Under the pieces are notes generated by a model that saw nothing but the letters and a program-made list of their open reading frames with translations, made no database searches and was not told the origin of the DNA. Of a stretch of DNA of 64,000 nt, positions 43,656 to 53,426 are shown piece by piece (position 1 is the first letter of the stretch; each line of letters opens with the position of its first letter). The stretch covers positions 1,488,001 to 1,552,000 of the forward strand of contig NZ_CP030850.1 in assembly GCF_003325355.1 (NCBI RefSeq), given 5' to 3'. The position numbers and the translations under genes are program-made. The DNA is from Runella rosea. Its GTDB lineage: Bacteria > Bacteroidota > Bacteroidia > Cytophagales > Spirosomataceae.

Positions 43656-44407
43656 ACATTGTAATCGTAGAAGACGAAAAGCTTTCGGCAGAGCATTTGC
43701 ATTTGTTACTGTTGAAGATAGACCCTACTGTTCAGGTAATCCAATATTTGGATTCGGTGGCCGCTACCGTAAAGGCATTTGAGAGCGGCTTGCAGGCAGA
43801 TCTGCTTTTTCTGGACATTCACTTGGCAGATGGCAACAGTTTCGAGATTTTTTCCTGCATCCAGCCTGAAATTCCCATTATTTTCACAACCGCCTACGAC
43901 AATTATGCCATTCAAGCTTTTAAGCAAAATAGCATTGATTATTTGTTAAAGCCCATTTCGTTGAAAGAGCTAACGTTTGCCGTTGAAAAATTTAAGAAAC
44001 AAAGACATTCAGGCAATAAGCACTTGCTTGAAACCATCACCCTTGCCTATCAGCAATTCAACAACCAATACAAAACTCGTTTTTTAGTCAAATCTGGGCA
44101 GAGCATTACTACCATTCAAGCCGATGAGATTCATCATTTTGAGACCCAAGACAGCATTTCTTTTTTAGTAACCAACGCAGGAGGCCGTTACATTATCGAT
44201 TATACGTTGGACCAACTGGAAAAAATTCTGCTACCCAAAGATTTCTTTCGTATAAACCGAAAAGTAATCTTGCATATTCAGGCCATTGAAAAGGCAAGCA
44301 CCTATTTTAATGGTCGGTTGTCTATTTCTGCCAAATTGCCAGAAGGCGACGCAAACATTGTGAGCAGGGAGCGAGTAGCTGACTTTAAAATTTGGCTGGA
44401 TTCGTAA
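43652..44407 (+). CDS. LytTR-family response regulator
   Basis: 251 residues. The receiver domain has Asp55 in LFLDIHLADGNS and Lys in YLLKPISLKE; the LytTR DNA-binding domain (about 145-248) has RFLVKSGQSITTIQADEIHH and DFFRINRKVILHIQAIE. The start overlaps the kinase gene (ATGA). Last gene of the five-gene YHYH-YwqK-SCO-LytS-LytR operon; a repeated hairpin (44440-44467) follows about 33 bp later. LytTR regulators often control their own operon, so the copper/redox lipoproteins may be the output. Confidence 0.95.
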   Translation: MNIVIVEDEKLSAEHLHLLLLKIDPTVQVIQYLDSVAATVKAFESGLQADLLFLDIHLADGNSFEIFSCIQPEIPIIFTTAYDNYAIQAFKQNSIDYLLKPISLKELTFAVEKFKKQRHSGNKHLLETITLAYQQFNNQYKTRFLVKSGQSITTIQADEIHHFETQDSISFLVTNAGGRYIIDYTLDQLEKILLPKDFFRINRKVILHIQAIEKASTYFNGRLSISAKLPEGDANIVSRERVADFKIWLDS

Positions 44408-44439
44408 TGAAAGGCATCAACCTAGCGAAGCTTATTGAA

Positions 44440-44467
44440 TTTTGTTGGTGAAATAACACCAACAAAG
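44440..44467. repeat. Small intergenic hairpin repeat, copy 2
   Basis: TTTTGTTGGTG, AAATAA loop, CACCAACAAAG: a perfect 11-bp-arm match apart from end bases. Nearly identical to 38576-38603. Lies between the convergent LytR and Lrp genes, where it can act as a terminator. Confidence 0.6.
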
Positions 44468-44501
44468 ACAAATTCGCTTATTTGTCATTCATTTAGTCTC
44501 C

Positions 44502-44966
44502 TCACCCCACCCGATACCCCAAACTCTGCTTGATGACCTTCAACGAAAAGGTACTGTTGAGCGTGCCAATATTTTCGATTTTAGAGAGTTTGTTGCGCAC
44601 AAAACCGTGGTATTCGTCCAGACTTCCCATGTTGATTTTCAATAAAAAATCTACCTGACCCGCCATGTGGTAGCATTCCTGTACCTCTTCTAGCTTCTGA
44701 ATTTCTTTTTCAAAGTTTTCGATAAACGCCTTGTCGTGGTAGCGCATCGACACCTGACAAAAAATGGTGATGGGCTGCCCAAGCAGTTCTTTGTCCAGAA
44801 TCGCCACGTATTGTTTGATAAAACCAAGGTTTTCCAGCCGCTTGATACGCTCATACACGGGCGACAACGTCAGGCCAAGCGTAGCGGCCAATTCTTTCGT
44901 GGTGAGCTTGGCGTCGGCCTGTAAAAGGCGGAGCAGTTTCTTGTCGATGTCGTCGAGTTGTTCCAT
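44502..44966 (-). CDS. Lrp/AsnC-family regulator
   Basis: 154 residues. HTH (about 1-55: DDIDKKLLRLLQADAKLTTK, ELAATLGLTLSPVYERIKRL) followed by the RAM ligand domain (GQPITIFCQVSMRYHD, EVQECYHMAGQVDFLLKINM). Amino-acid-responsive regulator. It is divergent from the threonine dehydrogenase gene with a 194-bp shared region, so threonine or glycine is a reasonable ligand guess. No partner on its own side. Confidence 0.93.
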   Translation of the reverse strand: MEQLDDIDKKLLRLLQADAKLTTKELAATLGLTLSPVYERIKRLENLGFIKQYVAILDKELLGQPITIFCQVSMRYHDKAFIENFEKEIQKLEEVQECYHMAGQVDFLLKINMGSLDEYHGFVRNKLSKIENIGTLNSTFSLKVIKQSLGYRVG

Positions 44967-45093
44967 GCCGAAAATTTTTCTTTCTATCCTATCTTCTTTT
45001 AATACAATTCAACAAATTTAACTTCATTTTAAATACCATACCACAATATTAACTGATTTTATACCACTATTTTACAAATTCTAACGGCCTAAC

Positions 45094-45101
45094 TACTTTT
45101 G
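45094..45101 (+). promoter_or_regulatory. -7 box (TACTTTTG) of the threonine dehydrogenase gene
   Basis: Exact match to TAnnTTTG, 60 bp before the start codon, in the region shared with the divergent Lrp gene. A clear -33 element is not visible. Confidence 0.45.
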
Positions 45102-45160
45102 TGCCACGAATTACACTTCATCAATATTCCAAAAATCAGTTACTCAACACCCATTGAACC

Positions 45161-46114
45161 ATGAAGCACGAAACTATTTTAGTCATTGGGGCCAACGGGC
45201 AAATCGGCACGGCACTCTTACCGCGCCTCCAAACGATGTACGGATTCGGTAACGTCATCGCTACTGATATTCGTCAAACGGGACACGAGGAAGCCATCTT
45301 TGAAGTTTTAGATGCCACCAACGTAACGGCACTGGCCGACATCGTTCAGCGGCACCGTGTTACCCAAATTTATCACTTAGCGGCCGTGCTCTCGGCCAAA
45401 GGCGAAGCAGACCCATTGTGGGCGTGGAACCTCAACATGCAGACTTTACTCAACGTTTTAGAAATAGGCCGAACGTTTAATCTAAACAAGGTTTTTGTAC
45501 CGAGTTCGATTGCCGCCTTCGGCGAACATGCCCCCAAAGAAGAAACACCGCAGTCTTCCGTCTTGGACCCCGCCACCGTCTATGGCATTAGCAAAGTAGC
45601 CGCCGAAAATTGGTCGGTGTATTACCACAAACGCTACAAACTGGATGTACGCTCGTTGCGTTATCCGGGCGTCATCAGTTACCAATCCATGCCCGGTGGC
45701 GGCACCACCGACTACGCCGTGGCCATTTACCACGAAGCCGTTCAAGGCCATAATTTCGAATGTTTTTTGGCCGCAGACACCCGTTTGCCCATGATTTACA
45801 TGGACGACGCGCTCCGCGCCACGCTTGAATTAATGGAAGCCCCCACCGATAACATCACCGTTAGGACTTCTTATAATCTAGCGGGTATGAGCTTTACACC
45901 CGCCGAATTGACGGCCTCTATCCAACAGCATTTCCCTGATTTTAAGGTAACTTATGCCCCTGATTTTCGGCAGGCCATCGCTGATTCATGGCCCAAAAGC
46001 ATTGACGATTCGGTTGCGCGGCAAGATTGGGGCTGGAAACCCGCGTTTGATTTACCCAAAATGACGCACGAAATGATTACCCATCTCAACGAATTGTATC
46101 ACGTAACTGCCTAA
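45161..46114 (+). CDS. tdh: L-threonine 3-dehydrogenase (epimerase/SDR type)
   Basis: 317 residues, extended SDR fold. The start [20 protein letters not shown] is the NAD motif, with [13 protein letters not shown] and the catalytic Tyr-x3-Lys in [13 protein letters not shown]. The end [20 protein letters not shown] is typical of UDP-galactose-epimerase-like threonine dehydrogenases of Bacteroidota. The enzyme oxidises threonine to 2-amino-3-oxobutyrate. kbl follows 4 bp later, completing the route to glycine and acetyl-CoA. Divergent Lrp probably controls the pair. Confidence 0.93.
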   Translation: MKHETILVIGANGQIGTALLPRLQTMYGFGNVIATDIRQTGHEEAIFEVLDATNVTALADIVQRHRVTQIYHLAAVLSAKGEADPLWAWNLNMQTLLNVLEIGRTFNLNKVFVPSSIAAFGEHAPKEETPQSSVLDPATVYGISKVAAENWSVYYHKRYKLDVRSLRYPGVISYQSMPGGGTTDYAVAIYHEAVQGHNFECFLAADTRLPMIYMDDALRATLELMEAPTDNITVRTSYNLAGMSFTPAELTASIQQHFPDFKVTYAPDFRQAIADSWPKSIDDSVARQDWGWKPAFDLPKMTHEMITHLNELYHVTA

Positions 46115-46118
46115 CGCC

Positions 46119-47330
46119 ATGTACGGAAGCATAAAAGAAGACCTTCAAAAAGAATTGGCCGCCATCAGAGAAGCGGGCCTTTATAAAACCGAACGCATCA
46201 TCGTCACCCCTCAATCTTCCGTAATTGCGGTGCAAGACGGACGCGAAGTACTGAATTTTTGCGCCAATAATTACTTGGGGCTTTCTTCGCACCCAGAGGT
46301 GATTAAGGCCGCCCACGAGGCGCTCGACACCCACGGTTTCGGAATGTCGTCGGTGCGGTTTATTTGCGGCACGCAAGACATTCACAAAGAACTCGAACGC
46401 CAAACAGCGGAGTTTGTGGGGGCCGAAGACTGCATTTTGTATGCAGCCGCATTCGACGCCAACGGCGGGGTTTTTGAACCTTTATTGGGGGAAGAAGACG
46501 CCATCATTTCTGACGAACTCAACCACGCCTCCATCATCGACGGTATCCGTTTGTGTAAAGCCAAACGTTTTCGGTACAAACACAACGACATGGCCGATTT
46601 GGAAGCACAACTTCAGGCCGCTACCTCCTGCCGACGGGTATTAATTGTTACCGATGGTGTATTTTCGATGGACGGCACCATTGCGCAGTTGGATAAAATC
46701 TGCGATTTGGCCGACCAATACGGTGCGATGGTCATGGTAGACGAATGCCACGCCAGCGGTTTTATGGGCAAAACGGGCCGTGGTACGCCCGAGCACAAAA
46801 ACGTACTGGGCCGCATCGACATCATCACGGGCACGTACGGAAAGGCCCTCGGCGGTGCGTCGGGTGGGTTTACGGCGGCACGGAAAGAGATTGTGGAATT
46901 GCTACGCCAACGTTCGCGACCATATTTGTTTTCCAATACTTTAGCTCCTTCGATTGTAGGCGCTTCGCTTAAAGTGTTGGAATTGCTGCGGGCCTCAACT
47001 GCACTGCGCGACAAACTCGAAGCCAACACGCGTTACTTCCGCGAGGCCATGACCGCCGTTGGGTTTGATATTTTGCCCGGCGAACATCCGATTGTGCCCA
47101 TCATGCTTTACGATGCGCCATTGGCCCAGGAATTTGCCAAACAATTGTTGGAAGAGGGTATTTACGTCATTGGGTTCTTTTATCCCGTAGTGCCCAAAGG
47201 CAAAGCCCGCATCCGCGTACAAATTTCGGCGGGGCATGAGCCAGAACATCTCCAACGGGCCGTGGCGGCGTTTACGAAAGTAGGACAAAAATTAGGCGTG
47301 ATTCCCGTGACTGAAACTGTAGAAAATTAA
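46119..47330 (+). CDS. kbl: Glycine C-acetyltransferase (2-amino-3-ketobutyrate CoA ligase)
   Basis: 403 residues. Alpha-oxoamine synthase, PLP-dependent. [16 protein letters not shown] and [20 protein letters not shown] are family motifs, with the PLP Lys in [13 protein letters not shown]. It cleaves 2-amino-3-oxobutyrate with CoA to glycine plus acetyl-CoA. 4 bp after the threonine dehydrogenase gene; a bidirectional terminator follows. Confident. Confidence 0.95.
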   Translation: MYGSIKEDLQKELAAIREAGLYKTERIIVTPQSSVIAVQDGREVLNFCANNYLGLSSHPEVIKAAHEALDTHGFGMSSVRFICGTQDIHKELERQTAEFVGAEDCILYAAAFDANGGVFEPLLGEEDAIISDELNHASIIDGIRLCKAKRFRYKHNDMADLEAQLQAATSCRRVLIVTDGVFSMDGTIAQLDKICDLADQYGAMVMVDECHASGFMGKTGRGTPEHKNVLGRIDIITGTYGKALGGASGGFTAARKEIVELLRQRSRPYLFSNTLAPSIVGASLKVLELLRASTALRDKLEANTRYFREAMTAVGFDILPGEHPIVPIMLYDAPLAQEFAKQLLEEGIYVIGFFYPVVPKGKARIRVQISAGHEPEHLQRAVAAFTKVGQKLGVIPVTETVEN

Positions 47331-47349
47331 CATTTGCACTATTCCTATC

Positions 47350-47385
47350 AAAAAAAGCTGGGCTACTAAGTAGTTCGGCTTTTTT
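47350..47385. terminator. Bidirectional terminator after kbl
   Basis: AAAAAAGC ... GCTTTTTT outer arms with an inner CTACT/AGTAG stem; A and T tracts flank both sides. It separates kbl from the convergent sulfatase gene. Confidence 0.75.
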
Positions 47386-47480
47386 AGTAGTTAAAAGATA
47401 GGATAGTGATGTTGGTTTCTCAAAACCAACGAAAGGGTTGCTCACAACCCAGCGCAAATCGCCAAATTAAACATGGTACT

Positions 47481-48968
47481 TTATTCCGCAAATTTAGGGC
47501 TTACAAACTCCCATTCTTTAAGGTGCGAGGGCACATGCTCACGTTGAACAATGGCATCAAATTGGCGTAACAATTCGGGATGCTGCGCGGCTACATTGGT
47601 GGTTTCACTTTCGTCTTTGCTTAAATCGTACAACTCCCAAGGGCCTTTACGGTTTTTACGAACGTTGGTTTTTACGGCTTTCCAATAACCCATCCGAATC
47701 GCCAATTGCCCGCCTTTTTCGGGGTATTCCCAATAGATAAATTCACGTTTTTTCTGTTTGTCTTTTTGGCCCAACAAGGTCGGTAGAAACGACACTCCGT
47801 CGGTATCCAAAGGTTGTTTATACCCCGCTACTTCGGCCAGCGTTGCCAGTACATCATACTGCACCGACACGAGGTCGGTCACTTTACCCGCAGGAATACG
47901 TCCCGGCCAACGCGCAATCATCGGCTCCCGAATGCCGCCTTCGTAGACATCCATTTTTAACCCACGTAGGTTAGAAACACTCTTGAAAAAGGCCGCTTCT
48001 ACCCCACCGTTGAAGGTCGCACCGTTGTCGCTAGAAAACATGACAAGGGTGTTATCGTCCAATTTTAAATCTTTCAGCAACTGCATCAACGCACCCACCT
48101 GCTTGTCCATGTGCGTAATCATGGCCGCATACGTAGCGCGTGGATGAGGCGTGGAAGCATAATTTTGTTGTCCCAAATACGGTTTTTCTTCAAATTTTCC
48201 GATGTATTCCTCCACCGCCGACTCGGGGGCTTGCAACGAAACGTGCGGAGCCGTAAAAGGCAAATACAGGAAAAAAGGCCTATTTTGGTTTTCACGCACA
48301 AAAGCTAGGGCCTTTTCGGACATTTTATCGATGGCGTAGTCTTTCCCACGGTAATACGCAAACGCTTCTTTAGTAGCCGTTTCGGGCGTTAGGCGGCGAT
48401 GAACATCAATGTAGGTATTGTTTAAAGGAACCGATTTCCCATTTTCCCATAAGTGCGTCGGATAGAAATTGTGGGACTGTTTTTGGTCCAAATACCCATA
48501 AAAATAATCAAATCCCTGTTGGTTGGGGTTGCCCGTGGTATTGGCCATGCCCAAGCCCCATTTGCCGATGCAGGCAGTCTTGTAGCCCGATTGCTGCAAC
48601 ATCCGCCCAATGGTAAACGTGCCCGGATATAGCGGCATTTGTCCGCCTTCCAACGAATCTGCGAAGCCTCCCAACTCATAATTTCCACGAATGTAGGAAT
48701 GCCCCGCGTGTTTTCCGGTCAACAATTGGCACCGAGCGGGCGCACACACGGGCGTACTTGTGTAGTGTTGCGTAAACCGAATGCCTTCAGCGGCAATTTT
48801 ATCAAGATGAGGCGTCCGGATTTTCTGTTGGCCGTAGCATCCGAGTTCGGAGTAGCCCATGTCGTCGGCATAAATGTAAATAATGTTGGGCTTGTTGGCT
48901 GGAGGCATAAAGCTTACCGATACATAACCGAGGACGAGAACAAAAGCAAAAACGAGGGCGCGAAACAT
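47481..48968 (-). CDS. Secreted arylsulfatase-type sulfatase
   Basis: 495 residues from the ATG at 48968; a longer frame adds 14 residues but would precede the signal peptide (RALVFAFVLVLGYVSVSF). Metal aspartates in YIYADDMGYSELG (D35, D36) and the formylglycine site Cys75 in PVCAPARCQLLTGKHAG (C-x-A/P-x-R). GKWGLGMANTTGNPNQQGFD and LVMFSSDNGATFNGG complete the active site. Members cut sulfate esters from polysaccharides, after formylglycine maturation by an enzyme not in this window. No SusC/D or glycosidase genes are adjacent, so it is not part of a polysaccharide utilisation locus here. Confidence 0.93.
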   Translation of the reverse strand: MFRALVFAFVLVLGYVSVSFMPPANKPNIIYIYADDMGYSELGCYGQQKIRTPHLDKIAAEGIRFTQHYTSTPVCAPARCQLLTGKHAGHSYIRGNYELGGFADSLEGGQMPLYPGTFTIGRMLQQSGYKTACIGKWGLGMANTTGNPNQQGFDYFYGYLDQKQSHNFYPTHLWENGKSVPLNNTYIDVHRRLTPETATKEAFAYYRGKDYAIDKMSEKALAFVRENQNRPFFLYLPFTAPHVSLQAPESAVEEYIGKFEEKPYLGQQNYASTPHPRATYAAMITHMDKQVGALMQLLKDLKLDDNTLVMFSSDNGATFNGGVEAAFFKSVSNLRGLKMDVYEGGIREPMIARWPGRIPAGKVTDLVSVQYDVLATLAEVAGYKQPLDTDGVSFLPTLLGQKDKQKKREFIYWEYPEKGGQLAIRMGYWKAVKTNVRKNRKGPWELYDLSKDESETTNVAAQHPELLRQFDAIVQREHVPSHLKEWEFVSPKFAE

Positions 48969-49164
48969 AGAGAAAAAAAATGGGTGAATAAAACTGTAAA
49001 ATAAAGGCAAGTTATCCCAATTGATACTCGCAAAACCTCATTTCCAACGAAACTATTATGGCTCATTTCGACCCTATTTGGGCGGTTTTACCCCACCTTA
49101 TGATTAAATATGTAGTACTTGAACATTTTTAGCCTTTACTTTGCACCTTACAATTTTATCCTTA

Positions 49165-49617
49165 ATGATTGCAGTCATCCAGCGCGTGTCGGAAGCTTCC
49201 GTCACCATAGAAGGCCGAATAAATGGCCAAATTCAACAGGGTTTTTTGGTACTTTTAGGTATTACGCACACCGATACCGACGAAGATACCGAATGGTTGG
49301 CCAAGAAAATTGTCGGTATGAGAATCTTCTCCGACGCCGAAGGAAAAATGAACCTTGACCTCAAATCCATTGACGGCAACATACTGCTTATCAGCCAGTT
49401 TACACTACATGCAAGTACAAAAAAAGGCAACCGTCCGTCGTTTATCGAAGCCGCGCGGCCCGAGGTCGCCATTCCTTTGTACAACCGAATGATTCAACGC
49501 CTTGCGGAAGAACTGGGTCGCCCAATTCAAACGGGTGAATTTGGTGCCGACATGAAAGTATCCCTGCTCAACGACGGCCCCGTAACGATTGTGATTGACT
49601 CTAAAAATAAGGTGTAA
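49165..49617 (+). CDS. dtd: D-aminoacyl-tRNA deacylase
   Basis: 150 residues from the ATG at 49165 (IAVIQRVSEASVTIEG), the standard Dtd start; a TTG upstream is not needed. Active-site blocks LISQFTLHA and LNDGPVTIVIDS (the cis Gly-Pro motif) are present. The enzyme removes D-amino acids (and Gly) from tRNA. A TTACTTTG box (49137-49144) stands about 21 bp upstream with TTG at 49119-49121, a plausible promoter. The next gene (PHP phosphatase) is 104 bp away. Confidence 0.96.
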   Translation: MIAVIQRVSEASVTIEGRINGQIQQGFLVLLGITHTDTDEDTEWLAKKIVGMRIFSDAEGKMNLDLKSIDGNILLISQFTLHASTKKGNRPSFIEAARPEVAIPLYNRMIQRLAEELGRPIQTGEFGADMKVSLLNDGPVTIVIDSKNKV

Positions 49618-49721
49618 TTATTTTACAAGATTGTTGTACTTTCATCATTTAAAACTCCCCATATACCTAAGTAATAACAGACGGGAATCTTTCAATTAAC
49701 ATTTCCAATTCGTTCCAAATT

Positions 49722-50453
49722 ATGTCTTTTCTTCAACGTCTATTTTCTGGAAAAACGCACCGAATTTTTAAATGGCTAGCGACCGATATGCACTCCCATT
49801 TATTGCCCGGAATTGACGATGGAAGCCCCGATATGCCCACCACCCTCCACTACCTCACAGAATTGGAGGCACTAGGGTATCAAAAAGTGATTACTACGCC
49901 GCACGTAATGCGGGAATTGTACCCCAACAAACCCAACGACATCAAAGCCCTCGCCGCCAAGGTAAATGAGGAAATAACCGCTGCAGGTTTAAAAATTAAA
50001 CTGGAAGCATCGGCTGAATATATGCTAGACGATGGGTTTGATGCCTTGTTGGAAAATGATCAATTGATACCCATTGCCAACCGCTACGTGTTGGTTGAAA
50101 TGTCGTACGTGGCACCGACGCTTAATTACGAAAACACGATTTTTAAAATTCAGGCGCAAGGCCTGATTCCGATTTTGGCCCACCCCGAAAGGTATAATTA
50201 TTTATCCATGAACGACTTTGAGCGCATAAAATCGCTCGGATGTTTGTTGCAGGTCAACTTGCTTTCGTTGGTGGGTTATTACGGAAAACACACCCAAGCG
50301 ATGGGTCAACAACTTGTTCAGAACAAACAGGCCTCTTTTTTAGGAACGGATTTGCACCACAGCCGTCATTTGGAAGCGCTCAAAGGGATTTCTTCACACA
50401 GCAAATTGGTGCGTCTGATTGAAAATACCGAGTGGTTAAATGCAAAACTTTAG
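49722..50453 (+). CDS. CpsB/YwqE-type tyrosine phosphatase (PHP fold)
   Basis: 243 residues. TDMHSHLLPGIDDGSPDMPT is the first metal block, with KVITTPHVMRELYPN, LIPILAHPERYNYL and FLGTDLHHSRH providing the remaining His/Asp ligands of the trinuclear PHP site. These enzymes dephosphorylate BY-kinases controlling capsule or exopolysaccharide synthesis. No polysaccharide genes are next to it, which is common for the Bacteroidota copy. Family call confident. Confidence 0.92.
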   Translation: MSFLQRLFSGKTHRIFKWLATDMHSHLLPGIDDGSPDMPTTLHYLTELEALGYQKVITTPHVMRELYPNKPNDIKALAAKVNEEITAAGLKIKLEASAEYMLDDGFDALLENDQLIPIANRYVLVEMSYVAPTLNYENTIFKIQAQGLIPILAHPERYNYLSMNDFERIKSLGCLLQVNLLSLVGYYGKHTQAMGQQLVQNKQASFLGTDLHHSRHLEALKGISSHSKLVRLIENTEWLNAKL

Positions 50454-50471
50454 GATAACCTCTCCCAGAAG

Positions 50472-51074
50472 TTATTTTTTACTCACAAAGCGGTTTCCTT
50501 TGATGTAAAAACGATACGGCAAGTCTGCTCCTTGCGTAATGCCGATGCGCGTCGTAGTTACCACCTCAAAATCAGTCTGTTTGGGCGGAGTAAGGTAGAG
50601 GGCGTCGTCCAAAAGCGAGCTACCATTGTGACCCGCGAGGGTAATTCCCATGGCCTGCACCAGTTTTGCCGGCCCGTTGCAAAGTTCACGTAGCGAATAT
50701 ACCTTCGGTTTATCACCTTTTCTTTCTGCCCGTCGCAGTTCCATCAATTCAACCCCATCGGTAGGTTCCAGCGCACGAATCAACACGGCTTCCCCTTTTC
50801 CTTCTTCCGCACTGACGATGTTGACGCAGTGATACATGCCATAAATCAGGTACACGTACACCGAACCTGCTGGGCCAAACATGGCAGCGTTTCGTACCGT
50901 TTTTTTTCGGTAGGCGTGGCAAGCGGGGTCACCTGTGAGATAGGCTTCGGTTTCTACGATGATTCCAGCGGTGCGCCCTTCGGGACTTTCGTGTACCAGT
51001 TCACAACCCAAAAGCTGTTTTGCTAACGATAATGTTTCGTATTTTTGATAAAATTTGAGGTCCAAACGTTGCAT
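50472..51074 (-). CDS. DNA-3-methyladenine glycosylase (AAG/Mpg type)
   Basis: 200 residues. [20 protein letters not shown] contains the catalytic Glu, [18 protein letters not shown] the intercalating Tyr region, and [14 protein letters not shown] the conserved substrate pocket. It excises alkylated purines in base excision repair. Converges with the phosphatase gene (18 bp between the stops). Confident. Confidence 0.95.
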   Translation of the reverse strand: MQRLDLKFYQKYETLSLAKQLLGCELVHESPEGRTAGIIVETEAYLTGDPACHAYRKKTVRNAAMFGPAGSVYVYLIYGMYHCVNIVSAEEGKGEAVLIRALEPTDGVELMELRRAERKGDKPKVYSLRELCNGPAKLVQAMGITLAGHNGSSLLDDALYLTPPKQTDFEVVTTTRIGITQGADLPYRFYIKGNRFVSKK

Positions 51075-51141
51075 GAATAAATGCCTTTTTAGCGCAAATT
51101 TTGCATTTTTTTTATAACAAACCCTTGAATAATTCTGTTTT

Positions 51142-51149
51142 TAACTTTG
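51142..51149 (+). promoter_or_regulatory. -7 box (TAACTTTG) of the type B surface protein gene
   Basis: Matches TAnnTTTG, 65 bp before the ATG at 51214; TTG at 51125-51127 may be the -33 part. Confidence 0.45.
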
Positions 51150-51213
51150 CCGAGTAGTCACCAATGTTTATCTTTTTTTGTTAAATTTGACATTCGGTCT
51201 CAATAAACAACGA

Positions 51214-53385
51214 ATGCGCTACTCTATTGTTTTGGCCTTTGGTTTGGTAGGTTTGTGTTTGGTGGCTCAGGCTCAACGCATCTTTGGAGGGCAGATTGAC
51301 CGGCGCTATCAAACTACAAATGTTGCTTATGTATACGATATAGGCTGTACTTTCTTTGCCGACCAAGCGGGTTATGAAGCGCTCCCCAATCGGCTCCGTT
51401 TCGGCATTTACCGAAAAAAAGACAACGAATTAATTGAAACGTTTTTTGCCGACAAAAGCAAAGACATAAGCGGTACAAAATCAGCCACTTCCTGCAACAA
51501 AAGCGAAAAGACAGACTATATATTTGTCCATTACAATCAAAGCTTAATTCTCAAACCCGATAAATATTCTGACCCCGACGGCTACTACATCATTAATGCC
51601 CCCGTGGGCAACCGAAACCCCACCGAAAACGTTGCTTCCTCTCAAATAGTACTCTATCATTGGTTTTCACCTCAGTACCTTTGGGAATATTTTGACACCA
51701 TAGAGCCCGGAAAAACCACGCCGCAGTGGACCCCTGATTCATTCAATTATTTTTGTACCAACGAAGACACCAATTTCAGTCTCCAAGTAGGCTCCAATCC
51801 CCTCAAAACGGGCCTAGGACGCGGCAATTACACCATCCTTCTCCAAAACACCTCTCCCCTTACGGGTGATTCAACCGCGAAAATCCGCTACCGAACCGTG
51901 GACTGGAAAGCGGGATTTTCCCCCAATCAAATGCTGCCAGGGGGGAATTTTAACCTGCCAACCATGTTTTTAATTAACGCCCAAGGAGTTGCTAATTTAC
52001 CCATTTCGGCAAAACCTACCAAAGCGGGGGTCTACTCCGTCGGCTTTGTAATCAAACACAGCCGCAACGGCGTACCGTTGAGCGAAATATACCGTGAATA
52101 CCAAATCAAGGTGGAAGATTGCCTTCCGCCACCGCCTGCCGTTATTAGAATCAGCGAAGTGAATCGCCCCAGCGTCGCTGCTTCTGCCAAGGTATGCGAG
52201 GGCAAAGCCGTCCAGCTCAATGCGGGAGCCAAACAGCCCAATATTACTTACGAATGGTTCAAAGACGGGGCCGTGATTGCGGGGCAAAAAGATTCTGTTT
52301 TGGTGGTAAAAGAAGGAGGAGCCTACACCGTGACGTTGACAAAAAAAGGGGCCTGCAACACCAATACCTCGTCGCCGGCGTTCATCACGATTGTTCCCAA
52401 TCCCAAAGTATTGATCGAATCTTCCGTGCCAAGCGGCTTGTTGTGCCCCGGTGGCTCCCTAAAACTTTCGACCTTGACCTCCGAGCCATCGGTCAAGTTT
52501 CAATGGCTTCGCGACAGTGTGACCATTGCGGGGGCAATCGACTCAACCTATAAAGTAACACAGATTGGGCAATACACCGTAGCCATTACTGACCAAAACG
52601 GCTGCCAAGGCCAATCCAATCCACTAGTCATTAGGCCAGACAGCACCGCTAAAGTTAGCATGAATATCATTCCCATCAGATGCAGCAACGACACGAATTT
52701 AGTTGCGTTGGTTGGCACGCCAGCAGGGGGTAAATTTAGCGGTGACGGAGTGAACAAAAATACCTTTTCGCCCAAAAATGCGGGTGTTGGAACGCACCCG
52801 ATTTCTTACCTGCTCGACGACCCCAAGGCCTGCCTGAAGGGCACCGCCGTCGAGACCGCCGTTGTGCTCGCGTCGCCTCCACTCGAATTGGGCCCCGACC
52901 AATTCATTTCGTCCGTCGGGGGAGTGCAGTTGAATCAAAACAACGCACTGAACACTTCCAACGGCTTTAATTTTCAATGGACGCCCGCATTGGGGCTGTC
53001 GTCGCCTGCTGTTGCCAGTCCTTACGCCAACCCTGACCAAACCACCTCCTATCAACTCACCGTCAGCAGCTCAAATGGTTGCACGAGTAAAGATACCATT
53101 ACGATTACCATCGTTCAGGGGGTATATATTCCCGATGCCTTTACTCCCAACGGCGACGGAATCAACGACACTTGGGAGCCCAGAGGATTGGAGGAATTTC
53201 CAGCGGCCGAAATCAAGATTTTTGACCGATGGGGGCACGCCATTTACAATTCTTCAAAGAATAATAAACAGCCTTTCGATGGCACATTCAACGGAACTTC
53301 ATTGCCATCAGGAAACTACGCCTACCAAATCATCACCCAATCAGAAGGGCATATCTTTCGGGGAAATTTGTTGATTTTGAGGTGA
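51214..53385 (+). CDS. Surface protein with gliding-motility-associated C-terminal (T9SS type B) domain
   Basis: 723 residues from the ATG at 51214, which gives a signal peptide (SIVLAFGLVGLCLVAQ); an earlier TTG does not. Middle: a unique N-terminal region (about 20-310), then Ig-like modules (VCEGKAVQLNAGAKQPNI, LLCPGGSLKLSTLTSEP) with YEWFKDGAVIAGQKDS and FQWLRDSVTIAGAIDS as parallel repeats. The C-terminus IPDAFTPNGDGINDTW, IKIFDRWGHAIYNS and GNYAYQIITQSEGH is the type B sorting domain used for type IX secretion. Probably cell-surface adhesin or structural. Confidence 0.93.
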   Translation: MRYSIVLAFGLVGLCLVAQAQRIFGGQIDRRYQTTNVAYVYDIGCTFFADQAGYEALPNRLRFGIYRKKDNELIETFFADKSKDISGTKSATSCNKSEKTDYIFVHYNQSLILKPDKYSDPDGYYIINAPVGNRNPTENVASSQIVLYHWFSPQYLWEYFDTIEPGKTTPQWTPDSFNYFCTNEDTNFSLQVGSNPLKTGLGRGNYTILLQNTSPLTGDSTAKIRYRTVDWKAGFSPNQMLPGGNFNLPTMFLINAQGVANLPISAKPTKAGVYSVGFVIKHSRNGVPLSEIYREYQIKVEDCLPPPPAVIRISEVNRPSVAASAKVCEGKAVQLNAGAKQPNITYEWFKDGAVIAGQKDSVLVVKEGGAYTVTLTKKGACNTNTSSPAFITIVPNPKVLIESSVPSGLLCPGGSLKLSTLTSEPSVKFQWLRDSVTIAGAIDSTYKVTQIGQYTVAITDQNGCQGQSNPLVIRPDSTAKVSMNIIPIRCSNDTNLVALVGTPAGGKFSGDGVNKNTFSPKNAGVGTHPISYLLDDPKACLKGTAVETAVVLASPPLELGPDQFISSVGGVQLNQNNALNTSNGFNFQWTPALGLSSPAVASPYANPDQTTSYQLTVSSSNGCTSKDTITITIVQGVYIPDAFTPNGDGINDTWEPRGLEEFPAAEIKIFDRWGHAIYNSSKNNKQPFDGTFNGTSLPSGNYAYQIITQSEGHIFRGNLLILR

Positions 53386-53426
53386 GTTTTTGAAGGAGGA
53401 AGCCTTGGGGTTTAGTATATCCCCCC

